Shown here piece after piece: positions 48,529-57,425 of a DNA stretch of 64,000 nucleotides. The translations under genes and the position numbers were made by a program. A model generated the notes under the pieces. The model saw nothing but the letters and a program-made list of their open reading frames with translations. It had not been told where the DNA came from and searched no databases. Location of the stretch: NCBI GenBank assembly GCA_012270555.1, contig JAAXIC010000008.1, positions 2,426 to 66,425 of the forward strand. Reading direction: 5' to 3'. How positions within the stretch are numbered: the first letter of the stretch is position 1; each line of letters begins with the position of its first letter. Source of the stretch: Chloroflexota bacterium. GTDB taxonomy: Bacteria > Chloroflexota > UBA11872 > VXOZ01.

Positions 48529-49281
48529 ATGGCAGGACACTCAAAATGGGCGCAAATCAAGCGCCAGAAAGCGGCCAACGACGCGAAACGCGGGCAGCTC
48601 TACACCAAGCTCGGGCGGGAAATCACCGTGGCCGCCCGGGATGGCGGCGGCGATCCTGAAACGAACTTTCGCTTGCGCCTGGCCGTGCAACGAGCGAAAG
48701 ACGCCAATATGCCCGCCGACACCATCGAGCGCGCCGTCAAACGCGGCAGCGGCGAGTTGGAAGATGCGGCCCGCCTGGAGGATATCAACTACGAAGGGTA
48801 CGGGCCCGGGGGCGCGGCGCTCTTCATCGAAGCGCTGACGGACAATCGCAATCGCACTGTCGCGGAACTCCGCAACGTTCTTACACGCGGGGGCGGCAAC
48901 TTGGGTGAAGCCGGCAGCGTAGCATGGATGTTCGACACGCGGGGGCAGATCATCATCGAACTCAGTGACGGCGACCCCGACGAGGCGATGCTGGAGGCTA
49001 TCGAGTTCGGCGCGGAAGACGTACAAGAAGAGGATGGGACGCTCGTCGTCATCACCCTCATCGAGCAACTTGAAGCCGTGCGCCGCGGCATGGAAGAGAG
49101 CGGCTACCCGGTGGAGAGCGCAGAACTGACCCGGGTGCCGAAGACCATGTCGGAGCCCGAGACCGCAAAGGCGGCCCAAGCGATGCGCCTCATCGAAAGC
49201 GTAGAAGACTTGGATGACGTCCAGAAAGTCTACACAAACCTCGAACTCACCGACGAAATGATGGTTGCGTACTCATCGTAG
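48529..49281 (+). CDS. yebC: YebC/PmpR-family translation/transcription factor
   Basis: A 250-residue YebC protein starting MAGHSKWAQIKRQKAANDAK, the hallmark N-terminus. Further segments are PADTIERAVKRGSGELEDAA, YEGYGPGGAALFIEALTDNR and a C-terminal part ending near DLDDVQKVYTNLEL. Family members act in ribosome rescue at difficult peptide motifs or as DNA-binding regulators. ATG at 48529 has GAGGAG upstream. It sits before ruvCAB, a common gene order. Confidence 0.96.
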   Translation: MAGHSKWAQIKRQKAANDAKRGQLYTKLGREITVAARDGGGDPETNFRLRLAVQRAKDANMPADTIERAVKRGSGELEDAARLEDINYEGYGPGGAALFIEALTDNRNRTVAELRNVLTRGGGNLGEAGSVAWMFDTRGQIIIELSDGDPDEAMLEAIEFGAEDVQEEDGTLVVITLIEQLEAVRRGMEESGYPVESAELTRVPKTMSEPETAKAAQAMRLIESVEDLDDVQKVYTNLELTDEMMVAYSS

Positions 49282-49287
49282 TCGGGA

Positions 49288-49323
49288 TTTGCGACAAAGC
49301 CGACGTCTGCGACGAAGTCGGAG
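49288..49323. repeat. two 18-bp repeat units between yebC and ruvC
   Basis: TTTGCGACAAAGCCGACG and TCTGCGACGAAGTCGGAG, phase-identical to the five-unit array inside the transglutaminase gene at 18814-18903. The core TCTGCGACGA-GTCGG is almost identical at both sites. Confidence 0.75.
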
Positions 49324-49344
49324 CGCACAGGCGAGGACGACCCC

Positions 49345-49836
49345 ATGCGCATCCTTGGCATTGACCCCGGCACTGCTCGACTCGGTTACGGCGTTATCGA
49401 AGATACGCCACAGCTATCCGTTGTTACTTATGGTTGCCTAACTACCCCGGCCAAAGACAGCCAACCCGATCGTCTCCTTTCAATCTATCGTCAGTTGGGA
49501 GAGATCTTTGAGACTGCCGCACCTGATGAGGTTGCCGTGGAGCAACTCTTCTTCAATCAAAACATAACCACCGCGTTTGCCGTAGGTGAAGCGCGGGGAG
49601 TCGTGCTTTTGCGGGCGGCCGAGGCCGGCTGTCCCGTGAGTGACTACTCGCCGCTTCAGATCAAGCAGGCGCTCGTGGGGTATGGAAGGGCTGACAAGCG
49701 ACAGGTACAGACCATGGTGTCCATGGCGCTTGCGCTTGAAAAGCCGCCGAGGCCCGATGACGCAGCCGACGCTCTCGCCGTAGCTATCTGCCACGCCCAC
49801 ATGCGCACCGCCCAGCAGCTTCTCGCGCAGACATGA
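49345..49836 (+). CDS. ruvC: Holliday junction resolvase RuvC
   Basis: Endonuclease that cuts Holliday junctions as part of RuvABC. The 163-residue RNase H-fold protein has catalytic acids in ILGIDPGTARLGYG, VAVEQLFFNQN and PDDAADALAVAICHAH. The end overlaps ruvA by four bases. Confidence 0.97.
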   Translation: MRILGIDPGTARLGYGVIEDTPQLSVVTYGCLTTPAKDSQPDRLLSIYRQLGEIFETAAPDEVAVEQLFFNQNITTAFAVGEARGVVLLRAAEAGCPVSDYSPLQIKQALVGYGRADKRQVQTMVSMALALEKPPRPDDAADALAVAICHAHMRTAQQLLAQT

Positions 49837-50396
49837 TTGCTTTTGTCCAAGGTGAACTGGTCAGCAGCGACCTGGAGTCCGTCACGATTCAGGTCGGCGG
49901 CATCGGCTTGCGCGTTGTCGTGCCGAGCAACGTCGTCCAGGAAATCGGCGCGGTGGGCACTAGCGTGAAGCTCGCAACAAGGCTCTTGGTGCGCGACGAC
50001 CGGCTCGAGCTTTTCGGTTTTGCTAGTGAGCGGCAAGCAGCGCTCTTCGATCAGGTACAGACCGTCAGCGGTGTTGGGCCCAGGCTCGCGCTTGCCATTC
50101 TCTCTACGTTTGCGCCCGACCAGTTTGCCTCAGTGCTTGAGCAAGAGGATCTGCGGCAACTCACGCTCGTGAGCGGTCTGGGCAAGCGGACCGCGAGCCG
50201 TATCATCCTCGAACTCCGCGGCAAGCTGGCCGCCTCGGATGAGGCAACAGGCGCCCCTGATGAAACCGCGGACGCGTTGGCGGCGCTCGGGTACTCAACG
50301 GCAGAGATTGCGCATGCGCTTGCTCACCCGGAGGTACAAGCCGCCACGACGGTTGAAGAGCGTGTGGGAGCCGCGCTGCGACACCTGGGGACATAG
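49833..50396 (+). CDS. ruvA: Holliday junction DNA helicase subunit RuvA
   Basis: Junction-binding subunit, 187 residues. OB-fold N-terminus (MIAFVQGELVSSDLESVTIQ), helix-hairpin-helix motifs (FDQVQTVSGVGPRLALAILS and LTLVSGLGKRTASRIILEL) and a C-terminal domain (ALAALGYSTAEIAHAL) that contacts RuvB. Translationally coupled to ruvC through ATGA. Confidence 0.96.
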   Translation: MIAFVQGELVSSDLESVTIQVGGIGLRVVVPSNVVQEIGAVGTSVKLATRLLVRDDRLELFGFASERQAALFDQVQTVSGVGPRLALAILSTFAPDQFASVLEQEDLRQLTLVSGLGKRTASRIILELRGKLAASDEATGAPDETADALAALGYSTAEIAHALAHPEVQAATTVEERVGAALRHLGT

Positions 50397-50525
50397 CAAG
50401 GGTTGGCAAAGGTGTTGAGACGCACCGCTATGGGATCGCACTCAGGCTGTCCAATGACCGTGAAGCGATAAATTAGTCCGTGAAATGCAGATAGCGCGTA
50501 AAGTGCAGCGGTAGGGAATGAATAT

Positions 50526-51560
50526 ATGACCGATACCCGTCTGGTTGCGCCGCAAGAGGAGCCGGAGGACGCGCAGGTCGCCCAATCTTTGCGTCCACGT
50601 TCTTTGGACGAGTGCATCGGTCAGGACAAGGTGCGGGAGCACTTGCGCATTGCGATTACTGCCGCCAAGCAACGGCAGGAGCCGCTCGACCACACCCTTT
50701 TCCATGGCCCGCCGGGGCTAGGCAAGACAACCTTCGCGAACGTGCTGGCCACGGAAATGGGCGTCAACATCCGGGTGACCGCCGGACCTGCCATCGAGCG
50801 TCCAGGCGACCTGGCCGCCATTCTGTCGAATATCCGTGCTCACGACATTCTTTTCATTGATGAAGTGCACCGCCTCCATCGCGCCGTGGAAGAGATTCTC
50901 TATCCGGCGATGGAAGACTTTGCCTTGGACATCGTCATGGGCAAGGGCATGGCGGCGCGCAGCATCCGCCTCTCGTTGCCGCATTTCACGCTGTTAGGGG
51001 CAACAACGCGACTGGCACTGGTGAGTTCTCCCCTGCGGGACCGCTTCGGCGCGCACTTTCATATGGAGTACTACGACATAGACGCGATGCGCATGATCGT
51101 CGAGCGATCAGCAGGCATCTTGGGTGTAGTGATCGATGAAGCTGGCATTAACGAGATCGCGGCGCGCTCCCGCGGCACGCCGCGCATCACCAATCGCCTG
51201 TTGCGCCGCATCCGCGACTGGGCGCAGGTGAAAGGCGACGGGCGTATCACAGCCTCCCTGGCCGAAGACTGCTTGGAGAGCCTGGAGATCGACGGGCTCG
51301 GACTTGACGCCGTGGATCGGACAATTCTCTCAACGATCATCGAGAAATTCGGCGGCGGCCCGGTGGGCATCGACACGCTGGCTGCGGCCATTGGCGACGA
51401 GGCGCAGACCTTAGAGGATGTCTACGAGCCGTTCCTCATGCAGCTAGGTTTCTTGGCAAAGACGCCCCGGGGACGAGTAGCACTCACTGCGGCGTATGAG
51501 CACTTGGGGTTGCAGAGCAGTGAGGCCGCTGACAACGAGCAGCCAAGCCTTTTTGCATAG
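50526..51560 (+). CDS. ruvB: Holliday junction branch migration ATPase RuvB
   Basis: Hexameric AAA+ motor, 344 residues. Begins with the conserved [20 protein letters not shown], Walker [17 protein letters not shown], Walker [17 protein letters not shown], sensor 1 [20 protein letters not shown] and a C-terminal winged helix ending in the usual RxG-like segment ([20 protein letters not shown]). A 129-base gap follows ruvA. Confidence 0.97.
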   Translation: MTDTRLVAPQEEPEDAQVAQSLRPRSLDECIGQDKVREHLRIAITAAKQRQEPLDHTLFHGPPGLGKTTFANVLATEMGVNIRVTAGPAIERPGDLAAILSNIRAHDILFIDEVHRLHRAVEEILYPAMEDFALDIVMGKGMAARSIRLSLPHFTLLGATTRLALVSSPLRDRFGAHFHMEYYDIDAMRMIVERSAGILGVVIDEAGINEIAARSRGTPRITNRLLRRIRDWAQVKGDGRITASLAEDCLESLEIDGLGLDAVDRTILSTIIEKFGGGPVGIDTLAAAIGDEAQTLEDVYEPFLMQLGFLAKTPRGRVALTAAYEHLGLQSSEAADNEQPSLFA

Positions 51561-51578
51561 CTGTCAACGTGAAGCCAC

Positions 51579-52211
51579 ATGAACCGGACACCTGCTCTTC
51601 CGCTACACACGGCGCACGACTCGCTGCGCTGGATCGGCAAAGATGTCCTGGTCCGGCTTCTTCCGTTCGCAATCGTCGCCTTCATTTGGGCCTATGCCCT
51701 TGCGGGCGGAGCTGAGACTCTCAAGCTTTCCTGGCGCTTGACCGGCATGGACGTTGCGCTCATCCTGGGCACAGGTATCCCGGCATTCGCGGCGTGCACG
51801 CTCTTTCGTGCCCGCTATTGGCCCATCCACAGCTTGGCGTCCCGGCGCGCTCACCTCGTCGAAGATGGGTATTTCCTCTTCTTCAATGCGCCTGCGGAAG
51901 AACTCTTCTTTCGGGGCATGCTCCAATCGTGGGCGATGAGCATAGGATTCGTGCCTCCGGCAGTGGGTTTCGTCTGCGTTGCCTTGGTCTTTGGCTTCTA
52001 TCACCGCTTAGCCGGATTCCCGTTACCTTTTCTGCTGCTTGCGACGGCAGGGGGCTTCTTATTCGGTATCCTGTTCTTGCTGTCAGGCACAATCCTCACG
52101 CCCATCATCGTCCACTTCATTGCCGACCTCGCGCTCTTCAACCTCGGACCCACCGTGCTCACCCGCCTTGGCAAGATTCCCTACCGTGTGATCAGGGCAC
52201 GCTCCGGTTGA
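51579..52211 (+). CDS. CPBP-family intramembrane protease
   Basis: A 210-residue membrane protein with about six hydrophobic segments. The CPBP/Abi motifs are present: APAEELFFRGML (Glu-Glu-x3-Arg), the FGFYHRLAGF histidine, and the late HFIADLALF (His-x3-Asp). Bacterial members cleave or process membrane-associated peptides; the substrate is unknown. It starts 18 bases after ruvB, without a strong ribosome binding site, so may be read through from ruvB. Confidence 0.85.
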   Translation: MNRTPALPLHTAHDSLRWIGKDVLVRLLPFAIVAFIWAYALAGGAETLKLSWRLTGMDVALILGTGIPAFAACTLFRARYWPIHSLASRRAHLVEDGYFLFFNAPAEELFFRGMLQSWAMSIGFVPPAVGFVCVALVFGFYHRLAGFPLPFLLLATAGGFLFGILFLLSGTILTPIIVHFIADLALFNLGPTVLTRLGKIPYRVIRARSG

Positions 52212-52386
52212 CAGTGCTTTTCACCATTTCTACACTAATGGAGACGAGAGCGCGCAGTGAACTCCCGCATACCTAACCAAGGCTTTGCCGAAAGACGCTC
52301 CTTGCCGTTACACGAATTGCGAAAGTACTTGCCCGCATCACGGAGAACGCGTTGCGGACCATTCAAGAACCCGGAGATATAGTTCT

Positions 52387-52638
52387 ATGCCAATAAGCGA
52401 ACAACTCCTTGAAATCCTCCGCTGCCCCGCTACCAAAGCGCCGTTGCGACCGCTTTCAGACGATGAAGTCAGCGAACTCAATGCCCGTATTGGGAAGGAA
52501 GAGGTCAACTATCAGGACGGCAACCTCGTTGACACGCCGTTAGAAGAGGGACTGATTACGGAAGACGGCGCTACGATCTACCGGATCGATGAGAACATCC
52601 CGGTGATGCTGATTGAGATGGGCATTCCTACGGCGTAG
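52387..52638 (+). CDS. Trm112-like/UPF0434 small protein
   Basis: An 83-residue protein starting MPISEQLLEILRCPATKAPL, like bacterial Trm112/YcaR-type proteins, and ending with YRIDENIPVMLIEM, the family C-terminal strand. Of the usual zinc cysteines only the one in LRCPATK is visible, so it belongs to the metal-free type. In the middle there is an insertion (SELNARIGKEEVNYQDGN) not typical of the shortest members. Trm112 relatives activate methyltransferases; a partner is not evident here. GGAG lies 11 bases upstream. Confidence 0.8.
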   Translation: MPISEQLLEILRCPATKAPLRPLSDDEVSELNARIGKEEVNYQDGNLVDTPLEEGLITEDGATIYRIDENIPVMLIEMGIPTA

Positions 52639-52762
52639 GCTTTACAGGACTGCCCACACGTTTAGTGCACTGCCAGGAGCATGCGCGCGGCGCTAGCGTG
52701 CGACGATCAGTGAGAAGCGCTGACTTGCTTATCCCCGACGGCAAGGCGGCGCTTTGATGCGT

Positions 52763-53860
52763 CTATTGCAGTTTCCCGCGCCCGAGAATTGGCCACACGA
52801 CCTCCACGCGTCCGTCGCGAATGCCGTAGAAGTTGTCGTGCAGGAAAACCGTGGTATCGCCGTAGCCCACGATGAAGGTTATCTTGTCACCGACGCGGGG
52901 AGTATCGGATCCCTCTACCAACTGAATAGTCCCGTGCTCTGCCGAGCAACCAACAGAGGCAACTTCGGGCAGACCAATGGGCTTTGGGACGCTTGCGTCC
53001 GTACTCATAGTCTTTTTGCCGGCATCGCAAATGATGCGCTCGGGAGCAGGCCGGCTCGTGACCGTAGAGAGAATTGTGAGCGCATATTCGTGGCGCACGC
53101 CAAAGCTCTCCCGGTAGGTGATGTCGCAGAAAATGCCGCCGCCGCCTTGAATCTCCGTAACGCCCGGCTGAAACGCTGTGTGCCAGTACGTGCCGCTGCC
53201 GCCGCAACTTACAATCTCCACCGGTAGACCCGCGTCCCGGCAGAGGTCCGCACTGCCCGTAAGCCGACCGATTACTTCCTTTGCCATTCGCGCTTTTTCG
53301 GCGTCATCCTTGGCCCTAAGCACTTGGGCTTCCCATGCCATGACTCCGGCAAACTCCAGACTAGGGTAAGCGGCAATTTGCTTTGCCAGTGCTAAGACTG
53401 GCTCACCCGGAAGCACACCGGCCCGGTCTATGCCGACGTTTATCTCCACCACGACGCGTTGTCGCACGCCTATGCGTGCCGCCGCCTCGGCAATCTCGCG
53501 GATATTGTCCGCGTTGTCCACTGCGGGTATCACGTCGGCGTGCCTGCGGAGGTTGACGAGCCGCTCTACCTTTTGCGGTCCAACAATCTGGTTGGCAATG
53601 AGAATGCTGCGGATGCCACCCGCGGCCATCACCTCGGCTTCACCAAGTTTGGCACACGTCACGCCAATCGCGCCGGCCTCCAAAAGCAAGTGAGCAATTG
53701 CCGGCGACTTGATCCCCTTGCTGTGCGGACGCCAGTTGATACCGGCCTCGTCGATGATCACCCGCGCCATGTGCGCCACATTGCGCTCCAAGGCGTCGAG
53801 ATCGACCAAGAGCGCCGGCGTGTCGATGTCTTCCGCCGGACGGCCAATGATGTTCATCAT
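52763..53860 (-). CDS. DSD1-family PLP enzyme (D-threonine aldolase/D-serine dehydratase-like)
   Basis: Fold III PLP enzyme of 365 residues, alanine-racemase-type barrel plus beta domain. The N-terminal DTPALLVDLDALERNVAHMA and the PLP lysine segment INWRPHSKGIKSPAIAHLLL are clear, as is the CGGSGTYWHTA phosphate-binding part and SVGCSAEHGTIQLV near the C-terminus. The metal-ligand motif, His-x-Asp or His-x-Cys in characterised relatives, reads Tyr-x-Asp here (VGYGDTTVFLHD). The start at 53860 overlaps the stop of the upstream oxidoreductase gene (ATGA). Third gene of a csoR-like operon. Confidence 0.85.
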   Translation of the reverse strand: MMNIIGRPAEDIDTPALLVDLDALERNVAHMARVIIDEAGINWRPHSKGIKSPAIAHLLLEAGAIGVTCAKLGEAEVMAAGGIRSILIANQIVGPQKVERLVNLRRHADVIPAVDNADNIREIAEAAARIGVRQRVVVEINVGIDRAGVLPGEPVLALAKQIAAYPSLEFAGVMAWEAQVLRAKDDAEKARMAKEVIGRLTGSADLCRDAGLPVEIVSCGGSGTYWHTAFQPGVTEIQGGGGIFCDITYRESFGVRHEYALTILSTVTSRPAPERIICDAGKKTMSTDASVPKPIGLPEVASVGCSAEHGTIQLVEGSDTPRVGDKITFIVGYGDTTVFLHDNFYGIRDGRVEVVWPILGRGKLQ

Positions 53861-54852
53861 GCGATTGTTACCCACCTCTCCGCGCGGCTTGCCGCAAAAG
53901 ATGATTCAATAATGCGTGTGGTCTTGGCGCCGTCTTCACCGGTATAGAGCGGCGGTTCACCGGCCAGGACCCGCGCGCTAAAGTCCTCAACCAGCGGCGA
54001 GTGCCTATTCTCCGCGTGTGGGAGGTTGAACTCCTCTGTGCCCGCGGCAGTCTGCAATGTCAGGTGCGGCCCGTCCGTCGGCGTACTGAACAGGGCGCCT
54101 TCCGTCCCATACATCTCAATCGTGTCGTGCCCGACGCCGATGCTCCAGTGGAATGAGGCGGTCACCTGAACCCCGCTTGCCATCTTTATGAGCAGAATGT
54201 CCGAGTCATCGGCGGGATACGAATGTACAAGCGTCTCGTTGCGGGCGGCCACGGCAACCGGTTCGCCAAACCAATGGCAGAGAAGATCGAGGCGATGGGA
54301 GCCCACGTCCGCGATCGGCCCGCCGGCACTCTTGGCGGGATTGATGCGCCAGTATTTAGGATCGTCAGGCGTGGGATCATAATTGCCGGTGAGCACCATG
54401 CGCACCAGGACTGGGGTGCCAATTGCCCCGCTATCGAGTAACTCCTTAATCTTGATGTTCTTGGGGTAATAGCGGCGGTAGTAGGCAACTGCCAGGTTTA
54501 CGTCGGCGTCATCGCAGGCTCCGATCATCTCCGCGCACTCAGCCCCGGTAAGCGCCATCGGCTTCTCACAAAGCACGTGTTTACCTGCCGCGGCGGCCGC
54601 GCTCGTCTGCGGCAGGTGCTCATACACGCGGCTGGCGGCATAGACGACGTCTATATCGGGGTCGGCAAGAAAGGCATCGATGTCGCTGTAGGCACGTTGC
54701 GCGCCGTGCCGCGCAGTAAAGTCCTCCGCGCGCTCTTGGCTGCTGCTTGCGAAAGCTACGAGAGTGCTATTCGGGTCGTCGTTTACCGCAGGCGCCACGG
54801 CCTTGTTGGCAATGTCCCCGCAACCAATTATGCCCCACCCAACACGTGCCAT
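53857..54852 (-). CDS. Gfo/Idh/MocA-family oxidoreductase
   Basis: NAD(P)-dependent dehydrogenase of 331 residues. Rossmann motif VGWGIIGCGDIANKAVAPAV, EKP motif HVLCEKPMALTGAECAEMIG, and substrate-side PIADVGSHRLDLLCHWFGEP with the family His-Asp pair. It lies three bases after the CsoR-like regulator gene and overlaps the DSD1-like gene, so the three form one transcript. The substrate is unknown; the combination suggests catabolism of a sugar, cyclitol or hydroxy-amino-acid compound. Confidence 0.9.
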   Translation of the reverse strand: MARVGWGIIGCGDIANKAVAPAVNDDPNSTLVAFASSSQERAEDFTARHGAQRAYSDIDAFLADPDIDVVYAASRVYEHLPQTSAAAAAGKHVLCEKPMALTGAECAEMIGACDDADVNLAVAYYRRYYPKNIKIKELLDSGAIGTPVLVRMVLTGNYDPTPDDPKYWRINPAKSAGGPIADVGSHRLDLLCHWFGEPVAVAARNETLVHSYPADDSDILLIKMASGVQVTASFHWSIGVGHDTIEMYGTEGALFSTPTDGPHLTLQTAAGTEEFNLPHAENRHSPLVEDFSARVLAGEPPLYTGEDGAKTTRIIESSFAASRAERWVTIA

Positions 54853-54855
54853 AGT

Positions 54856-55269
54856 CTACTCCTCTGGTCGAACTATTCTTGATACCGGCTCTGCCGTACT
54901 CGCCGTGTGCGGGGGAACCACCCAGCGGCCGACACCGTTCCGAATCGCGTTCATCAACTCCTCGATGAGTTCTTCCTCTTCACCCGAACGAATTGCCTCC
55001 GATACGCACCCCTCGATGTGGCTCTGGAGCACTATCAGAGAAACTTCCTGCAGTCCGGCCGTAATCGCCGCCATTTGTTGGAGAACGTCTACACAGTAAC
55101 GGTCCTCAGCAACCATGCGTTGAATGCCCCGCACCTGGCCCTCAATGCGCCGCAGGCGATTGAGCAGGGCTTGCTGCTCGGCTTGATAGCGGTATCCGTG
55201 CGGCGCTTGAGACAACTCGGCCTCTTTGCTCTGACCCTTTGCTGCCAAAGACTCTTCAGATGGTCCCAT
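54856..55269 (-). CDS. CsoR/RcnR-family (DUF156) transcriptional repressor
   Basis: All-helical tetrameric repressor, 137 residues including a ~25-residue polar N-terminal and a long C-terminal extension. The core has LLNRLRRIEGQVRGIQRMVA and the inducer site residues Cys-His-Cys: DRYCVDVLQQ, LQSHIEGCV, the copper ligand pattern of CsoR. Related proteins sense nickel, formaldehyde or sulfur species. No copper exporter is adjacent; instead it heads an operon with an oxidoreductase and a DSD1-like enzyme, which leaves the signal open. An inverted repeat upstream may be its operator. Confidence 0.88.
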   Translation of the reverse strand: MGPSEESLAAKGQSKEAELSQAPHGYRYQAEQQALLNRLRRIEGQVRGIQRMVAEDRYCVDVLQQMAAITAGLQEVSLIVLQSHIEGCVSEAIRSGEEEELIEELMNAIRNGVGRWVVPPHTASTAEPVSRIVRPEE

Positions 55270-55325
55270 TGCGCGTACCTATGTGTAATCCGAGCCAGAT
55301 AACGGGCGTTTCGCTGGTTATTGTA

Positions 55326-55347
55326 CACCAACCTCACGCATTTGGTG
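55326..55347. promoter_or_regulatory. possible CsoR-type operator
   Basis: CACCAA and TTGGTG face each other across ten bases, and GTAC flanks lie outside (55323 and 55357). It lies 57 bases upstream of the regulator start codon. The position suits autoregulation; the sequence only loosely resembles known CsoR operators. Confidence 0.35.
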
Positions 55348-55387
55348 GGCGCGCATGTACATCTGGAATGAGCGCAGCAATTGCGGC

Positions 55388-55393
55388 TATAAT
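55388..55393 (+). promoter_or_regulatory. -10 element upstream of the MaoC pair
   Basis: A perfect TATAAT in the short spacer between the divergent csoR-like operon and the MaoC-type genes. No clear -35 is seen. The downstream leader would be about 130 bases if translation begins at 55534. Confidence 0.4.
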
Positions 55394-55533
55394 GGGCCGA
55401 AATGGGTTGCGTTCTCCAAGCGTGAATGAGGAATAGAATTGCAGCCGACCAAGTCGCTGTAGTAGTAACCAGTGCATGTATGTGGGCCGCGCAATCCCGG
55501 CACGCATACCAAGCGCTGAACGAGCAGAGAGAC

Positions 55534-55932
55534 ATGCCTCGGTTTTCCGTCGGTTATTGCTTTCCTGAACAAACCGTACACGTTTCCCCCGACAGAGTGC
55601 GGCAGTATCTTGCTGCGGTCGGCAGTGAGAGTCCGCTGTACCACGGCGAAAGCGACGTCGCGCCGCCGCTGGCGATTGCCGCCTGGGTCTTAGCGGGTCT
55701 CATAGAGGCCATTGGACTGCCGCCCGGTTCGGTGCATGCCACCCAGGAATTCACTTTCATGGATACTGCTTCGCTGGGCAGCACCCTCGATGCTGAGGCT
55801 GAAGTCGTCCAGGCTACGTCGCGCGCCGGCATGGACGTGATCGTCGTTGAGATTAAGGCCGCTCACGAGAACCGGCCTGTGTTGTCCGGCCGATCCATGC
55901 TGCTGATGCCCGCTGATGAGGAAGAAGAATGA
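55534..55932 (+). CDS. MaoC-like/FAS1-type dehydratase domain protein
   Basis: A 132-residue hot-dog fold protein, MPRFSVGYCFPEQTVHVSPD, with VAPPLAIAAWVLAGLIEAIG and HATQEFTFMDTASLGSTLDA, as in N-terminal FAS1-like dehydratase halves. It lacks the catalytic Asp-His motif present in the next gene, so it probably forms a heterodimer with it, like HadA with HadB. Start is uncertain: ATG at 55534 fits the family; the frame is open to an ATG at 55426. It overlaps the next gene by four bases (ATGA). Confidence 0.8.
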   Translation: MPRFSVGYCFPEQTVHVSPDRVRQYLAAVGSESPLYHGESDVAPPLAIAAWVLAGLIEAIGLPPGSVHATQEFTFMDTASLGSTLDAEAEVVQATSRAGMDVIVVEIKAAHENRPVLSGRSMLLMPADEEEE

Positions 55933-56351
55933 ACGCAACGAAGCGCTGGCCTGCAGGGGCTGAATTGCCAAGCAAATCGCGAACTGTGACGCTGGAGATG
56001 CTGCGCAGCTATGCGGCAGCCAGCGGCGACCACAACCCCATTCATACCGATCCGGATTTTGCCGCTACCACACAGTTCGAACGACCCATCGCGCACGGCA
56101 TGCTATTGCTTGCATACATCATGGAGATGCTGACAACCACTTTTGGCGCAGATTGGATCACATCGGGGCAACTCAAGGTCCGCTTCCGCAATCCGGCGTT
56201 CGTAGATGGCGCTGTTACCGCTTGGGGAACGGTAAAGAAGGTAGATGCCACATCCGGCAGCCTTCAGATTATGGTCGGCTGCCGTGACAAAGATGGTAAT
56301 GACCTAGTCACCGGCAGCGCGGAAGTAAAGCCTCGAACTAAAGTGTCGTAG
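55929..56351 (+). CDS. MaoC-like enoyl/3-hydroxyacyl dehydratase
   Basis: A 140-residue hot-dog dehydratase with the hydratase 2 motif: YAAASGDHNPIHTDPDFAAT, holding the catalytic Asp and His, then PIAHGMLLLAYIMEML. It would add water to, or remove it from, acyl-CoA or acyl-ACP intermediates, together with the preceding non-catalytic partner. The pair is coupled by an ATGA overlap. Confidence 0.88.
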   Translation: MNATKRWPAGAELPSKSRTVTLEMLRSYAAASGDHNPIHTDPDFAATTQFERPIAHGMLLLAYIMEMLTTTFGADWITSGQLKVRFRNPAFVDGAVTAWGTVKKVDATSGSLQIMVGCRDKDGNDLVTGSAEVKPRTKVS

Positions 56352-56369
56352 ACAAAGTCCTTGCGTGAT

Positions 56370-57398
56370 CTACCCTGCTGCCACAGGACGCGAGCGCGCG
56401 AGCCGTTCTGCATAGTTGCGCTCATAGTACTCGCCATAGCCGCCGGACTTAATTGCGCGCCACCAATCTTCATTCTCAACATACCAGTTCACCGTCTCCG
56501 CCAGCGCTTCTGGGAATGTATACTGCGGCTGCCAGCCGAGCGCTTCAAGGCGCGCGGAGTTCAGACTGTAGCGGTAGTCGTGGCCGGGACGGTCTTCTAT
56601 CAGCCGCATCAGTGAGCGCGGCTTGTCGAGCAAGTCTAGAATGCTTGTTGCGAGTGTTAAGGTGTTGACCTCGAACTCCACCCCAACGTTGTAAACCTCG
56701 CCGGGATTGCCCTTGTGCAAAACAAGGTCGATACCGGCACAGTGGTCGCAAACGTACATGTAGTTGCGCACCGCCTTGCCTTCACCATAAATGGGCAGTG
56801 GCTTATCCTCGATCGCATTGGTGACGAAGACGGGTATTGCTTTTTCAGGATATTGAAAAGGTCCAATTGTATTTGCGCCGCGAGTTACCATGACCGGCAA
56901 GTCAAAGCTAGTGAAGTAAGCCAGGGCGAGTAACTCGCCCCCAGCTTTGCTGGCGGAATACGGATTGCGAGGGGCAAGGCGCGCATCCTCGTCTGCAGAG
57001 CCCACCGGCACATGCCCGTAAACCTCGTCCGTGCTCACATGCACAACCCGTTGCAAGCCGTGTGCGCGCGCCGCTTCCATTAGGACACGAATTCCTTCAA
57101 CGTTCGTTCTCACAAACGCCGCAGGGTCGATGACCGAGCGATCAACATGACTCTCGCCGGCAAAATTTACGAGCGCGTCGCAGCCGGCTATCGCGTCACC
57201 GACGGCTTCAGTGTCACAAATGTCGGCGCGCACGAATTCAAAGCGAGGATCTTTCGCAAACTCAGCGAGATTGGCCAAATTGCCCGCATAGGTCAGCTTA
57301 TCCAACGCCACCACGTAGGCATTCGGATGCTCCGAAAGCACATAGCGCACATAATTACTTCCAATGAAGCCCGCCGCGCCCGTTACCAGAATTCGCAT
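56370..57398 (-). CDS. rfbB: dTDP-glucose 4,6-dehydratase
   Basis: Second enzyme of dTDP-rhamnose synthesis, 342 residues. Extended SDR with MRILVTGAAGFIGSNYVRYV, HVSTDEVYGHVPVG and catalytic YSASKAGGELLALAYFTSF; PRNPYSASKAG and VTRGANTIGPFQYPEKAIPV match RmlB. The ending segment LGWQPQYTFPEALAETVNWY is also typical. GAGGAA lies upstream. Its pathway partner rfbD is 24.5 kb away. Confidence 0.94.
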   Translation of the reverse strand: MRILVTGAAGFIGSNYVRYVLSEHPNAYVVALDKLTYAGNLANLAEFAKDPRFEFVRADICDTEAVGDAIAGCDALVNFAGESHVDRSVIDPAAFVRTNVEGIRVLMEAARAHGLQRVVHVSTDEVYGHVPVGSADEDARLAPRNPYSASKAGGELLALAYFTSFDLPVMVTRGANTIGPFQYPEKAIPVFVTNAIEDKPLPIYGEGKAVRNYMYVCDHCAGIDLVLHKGNPGEVYNVGVEFEVNTLTLATSILDLLDKPRSLMRLIEDRPGHDYRYSLNSARLEALGWQPQYTFPEALAETVNWYVENEDWWRAIKSGGYGEYYERNYAERLARSRPVAAG

Positions 57399-57425
57399 GT
57401 CGCTTATATTCCTCGGTTTCTTCAG

